From NCBI RefSeq assembly GCF_007827595.1, contig NZ_VISR01000005.1:372001-436000 (forward strand): a stretch of 64,000 bases of DNA, written 5' to 3'. The number at the start of each line of letters is the position of its first letter. Within the stretch, counting starts at the first letter, position 1. The stretch is from Streptomyces sp. BK340 (GTDB taxonomy: Bacteria > Actinomycetota > Actinomycetes > Streptomycetales > Streptomycetaceae). Below, in pieces: positions 48,806-56,902 of the stretch. The notes beneath the pieces were generated by a model that was not told the origin of the DNA, ran no database searches, and saw nothing but the letters and a program-made list of their open reading frames with translations. A program made the position numbers and the translations under genes.

Positions 48806-49912
48806 ATGCGTCGTATCGCCATAGCCGTGGCTGCATCCACGATGACCCTTTCGCTTGCCGGCTGCGGCGTGCTGGACGCGACGGGGGACGGTGCGAGCGC
48901 GAGCCCGACGAAGGGTGACGACGTCACCATCGGGCTGCTGCTGCCGGAGAAGGCGAACAGTCGCTACGACAAGTTCGACTACCCCATCATCAAGAGCAAG
49001 GTCGAGGAGCTGACCGACAAGAAGGGCAAGGTCGAGTACGCCAACGCCGACGCGGACGCCGCCCGGCAGGCCGGCCAGATGCAGTCGATGATCGACGACA
49101 AGGTCGACATCATCCTGGTCGACGCGGTCGACTCGCACGCCATCGCGGGCCAGGTGAAGAAGGCCAAGGACGCGGGCATCCCGGTCATCGCCTACGACCG
49201 GCTGGCCGAGGGTCCGATCGACGCCTACATCTCCTTCGACAACGAGCTGGTCGGCGAGGTGCAGGGCCGCACGCTGCTGGAGGCGCTGGGCTCGAACGTC
49301 GACACCTCCGACAAGGTCGTCATGGTGAACGGCTCGCCCACCGACCCGAACGCCAAGCAGTTCAAGCAGGGTGCGCTGTCCGAGCTGAACGGCAAGGTGA
49401 CGATCGCGGACACCTTCGACACCCCGGACTGGAAGCCGGAGAACGCCCAGACCGAGATGGCCGAGGCGATCGGCAAGATCGGCAAGAGCAACATCGCCGG
49501 GGTCTACGCCGCCAACGACGGTATGGCGGGCGGTGTCATCAAGGCGCTGAAGGCGGCCGGTGTCACCAGCCTGCCCCCGATCACCGGCCAGGACGCCGAA
49601 CTGGACGCGGTGCAGCGGATCATCGGCGGCGAGCAGTACATGAGCGTCTACAAGTCCTACCCGGACGAGGCCGAGGCCGCGGCCCAGATGGCCGTCACCA
49701 AGGTGCAGGGCAAGGACATCCAGTTCGACGCCCTCACCCAGGACAAGGTGGACAGCCCCACCGCCAAGGACATCCCGGCCAAGCTGGTCCAGGTGAGCCC
49801 CCTGGTCAAGAGCAGCATCAAGGACACGGTCATCGCCGACGGGATCTACACGATCGACGAGATCTGCACCCCCAGGTACAAGGCGGCCTGCGCGGCCATC
49901 GGCCTGAAGTAG
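48806..49912 (+). CDS. Sugar ABC transporter substrate-binding lipoprotein
   Basis: 368 aa. Lipobox LSLAGC at about 16-21. Type I periplasmic-binding fold of the xylose/ribose group (XylF-like): TIGLLLPEKANSRYDKFDYP, DDKVDIILVDAVDSHAIAGQ, YAANDGMAGGVIKALKAAGV, GEQYMSVYKSYPDEAEAAAQ. ATG at 48806; a GTG 12 bp earlier is possible. Normally followed by ATPase and permease genes, but none is here; accessory DNA begins right after, so the operon was probably cut at about 49.95 kb. Confidence 0.88.
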   Translation: MRRIAIAVAASTMTLSLAGCGVLDATGDGASASPTKGDDVTIGLLLPEKANSRYDKFDYPIIKSKVEELTDKKGKVEYANADADAARQAGQMQSMIDDKVDIILVDAVDSHAIAGQVKKAKDAGIPVIAYDRLAEGPIDAYISFDNELVGEVQGRTLLEALGSNVDTSDKVVMVNGSPTDPNAKQFKQGALSELNGKVTIADTFDTPDWKPENAQTEMAEAIGKIGKSNIAGVYAANDGMAGGVIKALKAAGVTSLPPITGQDAELDAVQRIIGGEQYMSVYKSYPDEAEAAAQMAVTKVQGKDIQFDALTQDKVDSPTAKDIPAKLVQVSPLVKSSIKDTVIADGIYTIDEICTPRYKAACAAIGLK

Positions 49913-50562
49913 GCCCCGGAGCGGTGGCCCGCCGCCCCGGAGCGGGGCGCCGTGGCAGAGGGCTCGCACGTGACGCGGCGGGCGCCGGAAGGTCTCGGCG
50001 CCTGCCGCGCCACGTGCTGAGCGGCCCTCCCGTATCGCGCCACCCCCGTGGGCGCGATACGACGGTCCCGGCCGAACGGGGGGTGCCCGACCGGGACCGC
50101 TCCGGGTGCTGGTGCACCCGGGGGAAGCGAGATCAACGATGCCCCGGTGGCGTGCGCCCCACCACCATCATCTTGTTGCAATGCGACGGGCGGTCTCGCA
50201 GTGGCCCGGAGTGAGATCGCCCCGCCGACGCCAACGTCATGGTGCCTTGCCTGTCGACCACACCTCCGAGTCACCCATGTACGGTCACGCGCGGAGTTGT
50301 AGTGGGCCGTGGGCCTGTGTCGGCGACGGCTGAATCGCGCGTCGCCGACAGCCCGCCTCTGTAACGTGAGCGCGTCGGCCAGACCATCTCCCGGCGGAAG
50401 CGGCTCACTCGGTGCCGGAGGCGGAACCAACAGCAGCCGACGGCTTCCAGAATTGTCCAAGAACCGGCAAATTACGGAGACCACTCAGAATCTGACAGCT
50501 ACGGGAGATCGCCCGGCTCACCCGGTGGGAGTGGTGGTGGCGGTCGGCCCATGATGGCTGTC
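49913..50562. other. Interval with RNA-like element, no gene
   Basis: No supported coding region. It contains the structured repeat at 50063-50171 (annotated separately). Further right, 50310-50360 has an inverted repeat around GTCGGCGACGG / CGTCGCCGAC (50318-50350), which could be a terminator. Confidence 0.45.
50063..50171. ncRNA. Structured intergenic element, copy 1
   Basis: Hairpin A: CGGTCCCGG (50063-50071) pairs with CCGGGACCG (50091-50099). Hairpin B: CCGGGTGC / GCACCCGG (50102-50121). A conserved stretch GAAGCG...ACGATGCC and the end CACCACCATCATCTTGTTGC follow. A second copy at 63291-63400 keeps both hairpins with different base pairs. Strand and function unknown. Confidence 0.5.
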
Positions 50563-50845
50563 ATGGAGAACGAGGCCGGGAAGATCGAGGTCTGGTTCGG
50601 GTTCGTCCGTCGTGAGGGGTGGTTCCCGCAGGACACCGAGGGCCTGTGGGGCGACGAAGGTCGGTGACAGCATGGCCAGGGTGCAGAATGCTCCCTTCCT
50701 TCAGGGCGGGGTGGCCGAGGGTGACGTAGTGCGGTACCAGACCGACTCCGACGGGCTCCACAGGGCTGTCGGGCGGGTCAGTTCCGGGAACGGCGCGATC
50801 CGTTCTTCTTGCGCAGGGTCATGGGTGCCTCGCGTGTGGCGGTAA
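50563..50845 (+). pseudogene. DUF4265-like gene, frameshifted
   Basis: Starts MENEAGKIEVWFGFVRREGW and stops after about 34 codons. The continuation APFLQGGVAEGDVVRYQTDS, GLHRAVGRVSSGNGAIR lies in the next frame. Both parts fit the DUF4265 family (about 150 aa), whose C-terminal half is not found. A decayed gene. Confidence 0.6.
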
Positions 50846-50991
50846 GGCGGTCGCCGCCTTCTGGTGCATCCATCCATGCGGGGCCGCGGGATGGACGCCG
50901 AGCTCCTGGGCCGCCCTGCGGATGACCTCGGGGCAACCGTCGGCGGGGCTCCTCTCGCGAGACCTGCTTCATCCGTCACTGCACCCGGAGC

Positions 50992-51043
50992 TTGACAGCA
51001 CACATATCGCTTATCGATACTATCGATAAGCGATATGTGTGCT
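50992..51043 (+). promoter_or_regulatory. Promoter covered by a 47-bp perfect palindrome
   Basis: TTGACA (50992) and GATACT (51016) with an 18-bp spacer form a strong promoter for the DUF2975 gene. From 50997 to 51043 the sequence is a perfect inverted repeat: 23-bp arms around a single C at 51020, spanning the -10. The inner part reads TATCGCTTATCGATA. Probably the operator of the XRE protein encoded downstream. Confidence 0.75.
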
Positions 51044-51062
51044 GCGGACAACAGGGGGAACC

Positions 51063-51683
51063 GTGGGTACGAAGTCCTGGTGGGCCCGGACCGACAATCG
51101 GCTGCTGGAGGCGACTCTGGGCCTGGCCGCTCTGTTTGTCGGCGTCTTCGGGGTGCTGACCCCCGCCCTCGGGGTGGTCGGCCTCATCGACCCCGTGGAC
51201 ACCCGCGAAGTCGAGGTCGAGACCACGACTCGGGTACCGAGCACCGTGACCGATACGGTGGCGGGCAACGGCATGACCCTCACCGGCACCCACCAGGCCG
51301 ACCTCGCCTTCGCTCACCCCGACCTGAGCCAGCGCCTGTTGCTCGCGCTGCCGGAGGTTATCGGCAGTCTGCTCCTGCTCCTCGTCCTGGCCCTCCTCCT
51401 TCAGGTGGCCAGGACGCTGCGAGGCGGCGACGTCTTCGTGCCGAAGAACGCCCGCCGCCTTAGCGCCATAGGGCTCACGGTGCTAGTGCAGGCCTTCCTC
51501 TCCCCAGTGCTGCCAGCGCTCACCACGGCTGCACTGGTGAGCGGCACCCCCATGGCCGATCAGATCCCCTCCTCGATCACGTTCACCGGCGAGTACGTCC
51601 TGCTCGCCTTCCTCATCCTGGCCCTGGGCGAGGTCTTCCGGCGTGGTACGAAGCTCCGCGCCGACACCGAGGGGCTGGTCTGA
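51063..51683 (+). CDS. DUF2975 membrane protein
   Basis: 206 aa with four transmembrane helices (LEATLGLAALFVGVFGVLTP, LLLALPEVIGSLLLLLVLAL, IGLTVLVQAFLSPVLPALTT, YVLLAFLILALGEVFRRG), the DUF2975 (YoaS-like) pattern. An outside loop lies at about 45-95. GTG at 51063 with AGGGGGAA 2-6 nt upstream. Overlaps the XRE gene by 1 bp (TGATG). DUF2975-XRE pairs are widespread and unexplained; a stress or membrane-state sensor is often guessed. Confidence 0.82.
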   Translation: MGTKSWWARTDNRLLEATLGLAALFVGVFGVLTPALGVVGLIDPVDTREVEVETTTRVPSTVTDTVAGNGMTLTGTHQADLAFAHPDLSQRLLLALPEVIGSLLLLLVLALLLQVARTLRGGDVFVPKNARRLSAIGLTVLVQAFLSPVLPALTTAALVSGTPMADQIPSSITFTGEYVLLAFLILALGEVFRRGTKLRADTEGLV

Positions 51684-51907
51684 TGCCGCCAGAGGAGGAA
51701 CACCGGGTCAAGGTCCACCTGGACCGACTGCTGGCAGAGCGCGGCATGACTCTGTCCGAGCTGGCGGCCAAGGTCGAGGTGACGGTCGTCAACCTCTCTG
51801 TCCTGAAGAACGACCGGGCTAAGGCAATCCGCTTCTCCACCCTCACCGCGATCTGCCGCGAACTGAACTGCCAACCCGGCGACCTGCTCAGCATCCGCGA
51901 GGACTGA
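51683..51907 (+). CDS. XRE-family small regulator (YozG-like)
   Basis: 74 aa, a single Cro/CI helix-turn-helix: RLLAERGMTLSELAAKVEVT then VVNLSVLKNDRAKAIRFSTL, ending CRELNCQPGDLLSIRED. This is the YozG-type partner of DUF2975 proteins. ATG overlaps the stop of the DUF2975 gene. Likely binds the 47-bp palindrome and represses its own operon. Confidence 0.88.
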   Translation: MPPEEEHRVKVHLDRLLAERGMTLSELAAKVEVTVVNLSVLKNDRAKAIRFSTLTAICRELNCQPGDLLSIRED

Positions 51908-52021
51908 CCCCGGCTACCGGCATGGCCGACGTTCCGTACGAGAGCGCCGTGCACTGCCTCCTACCGTGTGGCCTTCGCCGTACAAAGCTCATAACTGCGC
52001 TATCTAGACAAGGGATTACTC

Positions 52022-52501
52022 ATGGAGATGACCTCTGGCCGGCGTCTGGCACAGGTTGGTGTGGTCGCTGTGTGTGCTGCCGCTCTTGCGGCGTGCGGGA
52101 CCTCCTCGCGTTCCTACAACGTGTCGGGAGCTCCGGGCGGTGCCAGTGCCGAGTGCTCCAGTCTGGTGAGCAAAGCGCCGCAGAAGCTAGGGGGCCGTGA
52201 GCGTAATGATTCCGACCAGAAGGGAACGGCCGTGTGGGGGGACGGTGATGTGATTCTCCGCTGCGGCAACATCTCGGACGTCCCGGGCTCGGCTTCGTGC
52301 ACGTTGGTGAAGGGGGTCGACTGGGTCGTGAACGCGAAGAAGACCCACGGCGGGACCAAGACGGTTCTGTCGTACGGGCGTAGTCCTGCGGTCGAGGTCA
52401 CGATGTCGGACCGAATCAAGGACAAGGACGCCGTCATCGGTGAGGTGTCCGGGATCGTGTCGGGGCTGACCAGGCAGAAGGCGTGCGCGAAGCAAGACTG
52501 A
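52022..52501 (+). CDS. DUF3515-like lipoprotein
   Basis: 159 aa. Lipobox ALAACG at about 20-25 after a hydrophobic stretch. The mature part has KAPQKLGGRERNDSDQKGTA, VILRCGN, CTLVKGVDWVVNAKK and YGRSPAVEVTMSD, with the spacing and conserved cysteines of the DUF3515 family. AAGGGA lies 7 nt before the ATG. Function unknown. May be part of the following export cluster or independent; 170 bp separate it. Confidence 0.75.
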   Translation: MEMTSGRRLAQVGVVAVCAAALAACGTSSRSYNVSGAPGGASAECSSLVSKAPQKLGGRERNDSDQKGTAVWGDGDVILRCGNISDVPGSASCTLVKGVDWVVNAKKTHGGTKTVLSYGRSPAVEVTMSDRIKDKDAVIGEVSGIVSGLTRQKACAKQD

Positions 52502-52671
52502 GTCTCTGAAGTCGGGGCTCCTGAGGCAGCCCTGGCGGGCAGGATGCCCGAAGGTGCAATGGTCGTCGGCGTGGCCAGGACGTAGAAATTCAGTGGAACG
52601 TGCGTGCGGGTGCCGTCTGCGGTGCCGGGCGCATGGTCAAGGAAGCATTTCCACTTCTACGGGGAGGAAAC

Positions 52672-53169
52672 ATGCGTCATCTCTCGCGCCTGGTCTCTGG
52701 TGGTGCCGCTGCGGCAGCCGCTGGCGCTCTGCTGCTCGCAGCCGCGCCCGCGCACGCCACGCAGGCCTCGCACACCTGGGGCATCCCGGGCCACAAGATG
52801 CAGGTGAACGCCTGGCACTGTGGTTCGTACGTGACCGCCTGCGACTGGAAGGCGTCGACCAAGCTGTACAAGGGCCGATCCCACGACAGTGCCCAGTGGG
52901 TGCAGAACCGGGCCATCCTCGCCGCTCATGGTGTCAGCGTCTCCATCAAGATCTCGAAGAACCCTGAGGCGACGCTGACGATGAACAGCAGGTCGCAGGG
53001 CACGGTCCGCTGGAAGAACTACGGCGGCCACAAGTGGATCGCGGACACCTACGGTCAGATGAAGCCCAGCATGCTGACCGTGTACGTGTCGACGAAGTCC
53101 TGTGGTTCGGCCCAGATCAACAGCAGGATCAAGTTCACGGAGAAGTGCGTCTACGCCGGCGCTTCCTGA
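52672..53169 (+). CDS. Small secreted Cys-containing protein
   Basis: 165 aa. Signal peptide 1-30 (GALLLAAAPAHATQA). Mature part of about 135 residues has four cysteines (WHCGSYVTACDW near the start; KSCGSA and EKCVYAG near the end), so two disulfides are likely. Basic and beta-rich; not recognised. ATG at 52672 with GGGGAGGAAAC upstream. Its terminator at 53204-53228 separates it from the lipoprotein/ABC operon, but a link is plausible. Confidence 0.7.
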   Translation: MRHLSRLVSGGAAAAAAGALLLAAAPAHATQASHTWGIPGHKMQVNAWHCGSYVTACDWKASTKLYKGRSHDSAQWVQNRAILAAHGVSVSIKISKNPEATLTMNSRSQGTVRWKNYGGHKWIADTYGQMKPSMLTVYVSTKSCGSAQINSRIKFTEKCVYAGAS

Positions 53170-53203
53170 TCCGCGCTTGACTCTGCGCACCACCTGAACG
53201 TCT

Positions 53204-53228
53204 CTGCCCCCGCCCCTGGCGGGGGCAG
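53204..53228 (+). terminator. Terminator of the secreted-protein gene
   Basis: CTGCCCCCGCC / GGCGGGGGCAG with 3-nt loop, then AGTTCTCTT. It is 26 bp before the GTG of the next gene, so read-through or attenuation is possible. Confidence 0.7.
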
Positions 53229-53253
53229 AGTTCTCTTACGGGGGAGAACGAGT

Positions 53254-54918
53254 GTGTCTCACGCCAAGAAAGTCGCGAGGAAAGCGGCGTGGGCTGCTGC
53301 CGCGGCCTGCGTCCTCATGCTGGCCGTGTCCTGCACCTCGCAGGGCAACCAGAATGAAAGCAGGGAAACGGCCTACTTCCAGAGTCTCGTCAGCCAGGCC
53401 AACGGCCTGTACTACCACCCCTTCCTGAGGGAAGGGCGCGGCAGCCCCGAAGCCCAGTCCTACGCGCTGCGCATCCTGGAGGAGACCGGCGCAAAGCCGA
53501 AGGTCACAGTGGGAGCCACGACGGCCGCGGCGCTGCGCTCCGACGCGCTCAAGACGTCAGCGCTGTGGGGGAGATACTGGCTTGTCCCGCTGCGCGACGC
53601 CGGGGCTGCGACGGTGCTGGGGCGCGGCGACGCGCAGGCGGTGGAGAAACTGCGGACCGGCAGGGGGTGGTACGAGGATCCCGCGCTCGGAGCGAAGAGC
53701 GACGAAGGACGCCTGGGTGCCACGTGGGCCGCGCTGGAGGTGGAGGCGGCCACCGGAACTCTCGCTATGCTTCCCGCTGCCGACAAGGCGGCCACTGCCG
53801 ACTGGCTGGGTCGGCTGGCAGACGGCAAGCCGCAACTGGACGAGGCCGCGGCCCTGGCACGCTGCCTGCACCTGCTGGGCAAGTCCGTCCCCGGCTCCCT
53901 GACGTCGCTTGCGGCTCCGGACGCGAGCCGATTCACCGAGCGGCCGGACAAGGAACGCGCCGACCTGCTGGACGACACGTACAACTACGTACTACTCCAG
54001 GAGTCGGCCGGCAAAGAGCCGCATGTGGACCGGAAGACATGGCAGCAGGCGTTGTCCCACAACGTCACAAGCCTCGACTACGACCAGCTCTACAGCCTGG
54101 TGCACATCCTGCGCGCCACCGGCAGCTCCAAGGGAGCGTTCTCGGCGGTCACCCGCCGTCTCGAGCGGCAGCGCATGCAGGACGGAACGGTGCGTGACCC
54201 GTCCTCCTACCTGGGCACGCCCGACGCGTCGCTGTTCGTGCAGCGACTGCGGAGCGTGGCCGGCTGGCCCGAGCGGGACAAACGTCTCCTAGCCGCCGTC
54301 GAGGAACAGGCCAACACCCAGGACGCGCCCCGCGACGGCGCTGCGCGGCTGAACCTGGCCACGCTCAAGCACAGCGCCGGCGGTGAACCGCTTTCCCATC
54401 AGGAGGCCGCACTGTGCCAGGATCCGTCGACGGTGCCGACCACGATCACCACGGACAACGTGGCGGCCTGGCAGCGTGCGGCATGGGACTGCGCGGAGTC
54501 CGGCGTACCGATACCGGTTCCCTCTGTCACACGCTGGAGTGTTGACGATCTGGAACGCGCGCAGGCGGCTGCCACGCTGGTGGTCGGTCTGCACCAGGCC
54601 GGCCAGGAGGACCGGACACCTGGATGGCTGACCGCGGACGTGCTCAGGCGATGGGCAGGCGACCCGGGACCCCGCGCGAGCGTCTATGACCGTGCGCTGA
54701 TCGTCCGCGCCTACCTGCTGCTCGGCGGCCATGCCGACGACTCCATGGTGAAGCACCTCACGAGTCAGTTCAGGGCGCACCGGGGCTGTCCGGGGCTCCC
54801 CGACCTGTACCGGCCTGATGGCGAGCCCGGCTGCGATCTCAAGACGACGTGGGCGGTGTGGGAGCTGGACAAGGCACTGGGCCGGAAGCTGGGAACTCTG
54901 CCCTCACAGGGCCCTTGA
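53254..54918 (+). CDS. Lipoprotein with alpha-helical (toroid-like) fold
   Basis: 554 aa. Hydrophobic segment and lipobox LAVSC at about 23-27. The mature part is almost wholly helical, with repeated pairs (SYALRILEETGAKPKVTVGA; LDDTYNYVLLQESAG; YDRALIVRAYLLLGGHADDS) reminiscent of alpha/alpha-toroid or prenyltransferase/cyclase-type repeats, without catalytic motifs. GTG at 53254, with GGGGGAGA upstream. First gene of a tight operon with an ABC ATPase (8 bp gap), permease and a second lipoprotein. Unknown function. Confidence 0.7.
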   Translation: MSHAKKVARKAAWAAAAACVLMLAVSCTSQGNQNESRETAYFQSLVSQANGLYYHPFLREGRGSPEAQSYALRILEETGAKPKVTVGATTAAALRSDALKTSALWGRYWLVPLRDAGAATVLGRGDAQAVEKLRTGRGWYEDPALGAKSDEGRLGATWAALEVEAATGTLAMLPAADKAATADWLGRLADGKPQLDEAAALARCLHLLGKSVPGSLTSLAAPDASRFTERPDKERADLLDDTYNYVLLQESAGKEPHVDRKTWQQALSHNVTSLDYDQLYSLVHILRATGSSKGAFSAVTRRLERQRMQDGTVRDPSSYLGTPDASLFVQRLRSVAGWPERDKRLLAAVEEQANTQDAPRDGAARLNLATLKHSAGGEPLSHQEAALCQDPSTVPTTITTDNVAAWQRAAWDCAESGVPIPVPSVTRWSVDDLERAQAAATLVVGLHQAGQEDRTPGWLTADVLRRWAGDPGPRASVYDRALIVRAYLLLGGHADDSMVKHLTSQFRAHRGCPGLPDLYRPDGEPGCDLKTTWAVWELDKALGRKLGTLPSQGP

Positions 54919-54926
54919 GACAGAAA

Positions 54927-55688
54927 GTGAGCAGAACCTCCTTGAACGCACTGCTGACAGCGAGTGGGGTAGGCAAGTCCTATACGCTGGGCGGCCAGCG
55001 GGTCGACGTCCTCAAAGACATCGATCTCGCTGTCGCGCCGGGATGTGTCACCGCGCTCGTCGGACACTCGGGATCGGGTAAATCCACCCTCATGCATATT
55101 CTCGGGCTGCTGACGAAGCCCGACACCGGCCGCGTGGTTCTGGAGGGCCACGACACCCATGGCCTGGCGGGCAGTGCACTCGCGGACCTACGGCGTCGGC
55201 GTCTGGGGTTCGTCTTCCAGTCCTACAACCTGCTGCCGCAGCACAGCGCCCTGCGGAACGTCCTGCTTCCGTACACCGGCAGGCGCCGGGAGGCAGAGGC
55301 CCGGGCGCGCGGTCTGCTGGAGCGCGTGGGGCTGGGGGACCGGTGCGAGCACCGGCCCAGCGAGCTGTCAGGGGGCGAACAACAGCGCGCGGCGCTGGCC
55401 CGGGCACTGGTGAACGATCCGCCACTGCTGCTGGCCGACGAACCCACCGGAAACCTGGACACCGAGAACGAGGCCCTGTTGTTGGGCTTGTTCCGGGAGT
55501 TGGCGGACGACGGGCGGGGGGTGCTGGTCGTCACCCACAATCAGGCGGTCGCGGATGCGGCTGACGTCGTTCACCGACTGGGCCGGAGAACCGGCCTTTC
55601 GGCACAGGGCGAGGCTCTTGCGGCGCATAAGGAGACGAAGGGCCGCTCCCGGGCAGCCACCCGGAGTTCGCGGGAGGGTGAGCTGTGA
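54927..55688 (+). CDS. ABC transporter ATPase (MacB/LolD type)
   Basis: 253 aa. Walker A GHSGSGKST (about 49-57), Q loop FVFQSYNLLPQ, signature LSGGEQQR, Walker B LLLADEPTGNLD, switch His VVTHNQ. The NLDTEN after Walker B and length are typical of the MacB/LolD class, which transmit mechanical force to FtsX-type permeases rather than move solutes. GTG at 54927 has a poor ribosome site. Its stop overlaps the permease GTG by 4 bp. Confidence 0.92.
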   Translation: MSRTSLNALLTASGVGKSYTLGGQRVDVLKDIDLAVAPGCVTALVGHSGSGKSTLMHILGLLTKPDTGRVVLEGHDTHGLAGSALADLRRRRLGFVFQSYNLLPQHSALRNVLLPYTGRRREAEARARGLLERVGLGDRCEHRPSELSGGEQQRAALARALVNDPPLLLADEPTGNLDTENEALLLGLFRELADDGRGVLVVTHNQAVADAADVVHRLGRRTGLSAQGEALAAHKETKGRSRAATRSSREGEL

Positions 55689-56902
55689 ACCTGCTTCAGT
55701 TGGCGTGGTGGAACGTGCGAGCGCTGCGTAGGCGGTTGCTGGGGCTTGTGGCCATGGTCGCGGTCGCCAGCGCGGTGTGCCTGAGCGCGATCGGTATCGC
55801 CTCGAACGCGCAGGGGACGACGACCAGCCAGGTCGGGGAGTCGACGGCGAGCCGGTCGGTCACGGTGGACTCCCCAGAGGGGCGTCCTGACACCGCTCAG
55901 CTGACGGACGCGACGGAGACGCGCCTGGCGAAGATCGCTCATGTGGAGTCGGTCCAGCACAGGCTTCAGGTGTCCATGCCGGTGCGGGACAACCCTGAGG
56001 GGGCCGACCTGCTGTATGCGACGACCTACCGCAAGGCGCTGGCGCCCCCCGTGATCAAGTCGGCACGCAAGCAACTGTTCCCGCTGCACCGTGGAGAGGT
56101 GGTCTTTCCAGCCTCCACGCATGGGGTGGACCTGTCTTCGATGGTGGGCAGGACGGTGACGGTGGACGCGCACCGCTATGTGCGGCCCGGCGTGGGGGAC
56201 ACGGTCAGCGACCGGGTGAAGGTGGTGGGCCTGTACGACCCCAGCTGGCAGTTCGACGGCCCGGACACCGCGTATGCGGACGACGCGACCGTGGTGAAGT
56301 GGGCGGCTGCCGCGGCCGGCAAGACGTCCGACGACTACCTGCGCACGTCGGGGTGGGATCAGCTGACGGTGGTGGCTGACAGCGCCGCCCACGTACCGGA
56401 CGTGCTCAAGGCTGTGCAGACGATGAACTACCCGGCCAACTCCCTGCAGCAGCAGCTTCAGGCTCTTCCCGGAGTGCTGCAGCTGGTCAGGCTGACCGGG
56501 AACGTGCTGCTCGGCGTCCTAGGCGTGCTCGCCTTCGTCGGGGCGGTCACGGTGACGGGTGCGCTGGGGCGGCAGCGGGCCCAGGAAGTGGGCATCCTCA
56601 AGGCGGTCGGTTTCCGTAGCTGCTCGGTGATGGGGATGCTCGTGACGGAGATGGCGATCGCCGGGGTGGTGGCGGCCGCGGCCGGCGTCGTGCTCGCGAT
56701 GGGCGCGTCCAGTGCGGCGGCGGCTGGTCTTCGGCGTATCGGCGACGTCGCCCCGTATGTGCACGACACGGTGCCGCTTCCGGGGATTTCGACGCTGATC
56801 TCCCTGTCGGTCACGACCGTTGTCGTCGTAGCGGCCGGCGCCGTGCTCCCGGCGCGCCGTGCCGCGCGCATGTCCCCCACAGAAGCCATGAAGGATTGGT
56901 GA
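55685..56902 (+). CDS. FtsX/MacB-type ABC permease
   Basis: 405 aa. One helix at about 20-40, an extracytoplasmic domain of about 215 residues (to about 255), then three helices (about 265-290, 318-345, 365-390). The FtsX signature is present (LGRQRAQEVGILKAVGFRSC; VLPARRAARMSPTEAM at the end). MacB-like topology but with one FtsX module. Coupled to the ATPase by GTGA. It probably drives conformational changes in the flanking lipoproteins. Confidence 0.9.
   Translation: MNLLQLAWWNVRALRRRLLGLVAMVAVASAVCLSAIGIASNAQGTTTSQVGESTASRSVTVDSPEGRPDTAQLTDATETRLAKIAHVESVQHRLQVSMPVRDNPEGADLLYATTYRKALAPPVIKSARKQLFPLHRGEVVFPASTHGVDLSSMVGRTVTVDAHRYVRPGVGDTVSDRVKVVGLYDPSWQFDGPDTAYADDATVVKWAAAAAGKTSDDYLRTSGWDQLTVVADSAAHVPDVLKAVQTMNYPANSLQQQLQALPGVLQLVRLTGNVLLGVLGVLAFVGAVTVTGALGRQRAQEVGILKAVGFRSCSVMGMLVTEMAIAGVVAAAAGVVLAMGASSAAAAGLRRIGDVAPYVHDTVPLPGISTLISLSVTTVVVVAAGAVLPARRAARMSPTEAMKDW

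Noticed and set aside
49846..50484. Minus-strand frame covering structured element copy 1
   Set aside because: The similar frame in copy 2 reflects gap-free DNA similarity of the element; there is no start site or known domain, and copy 1 shows stops in the other frames that would encode the matching start.
52672..56902. Lactococcin-972-type bacteriocin operon
   Set aside because: The secreted protein is twice as long as that family, lacks its pattern, and the permease is a single-module FtsX type rather than the large membrane protein of those operons.
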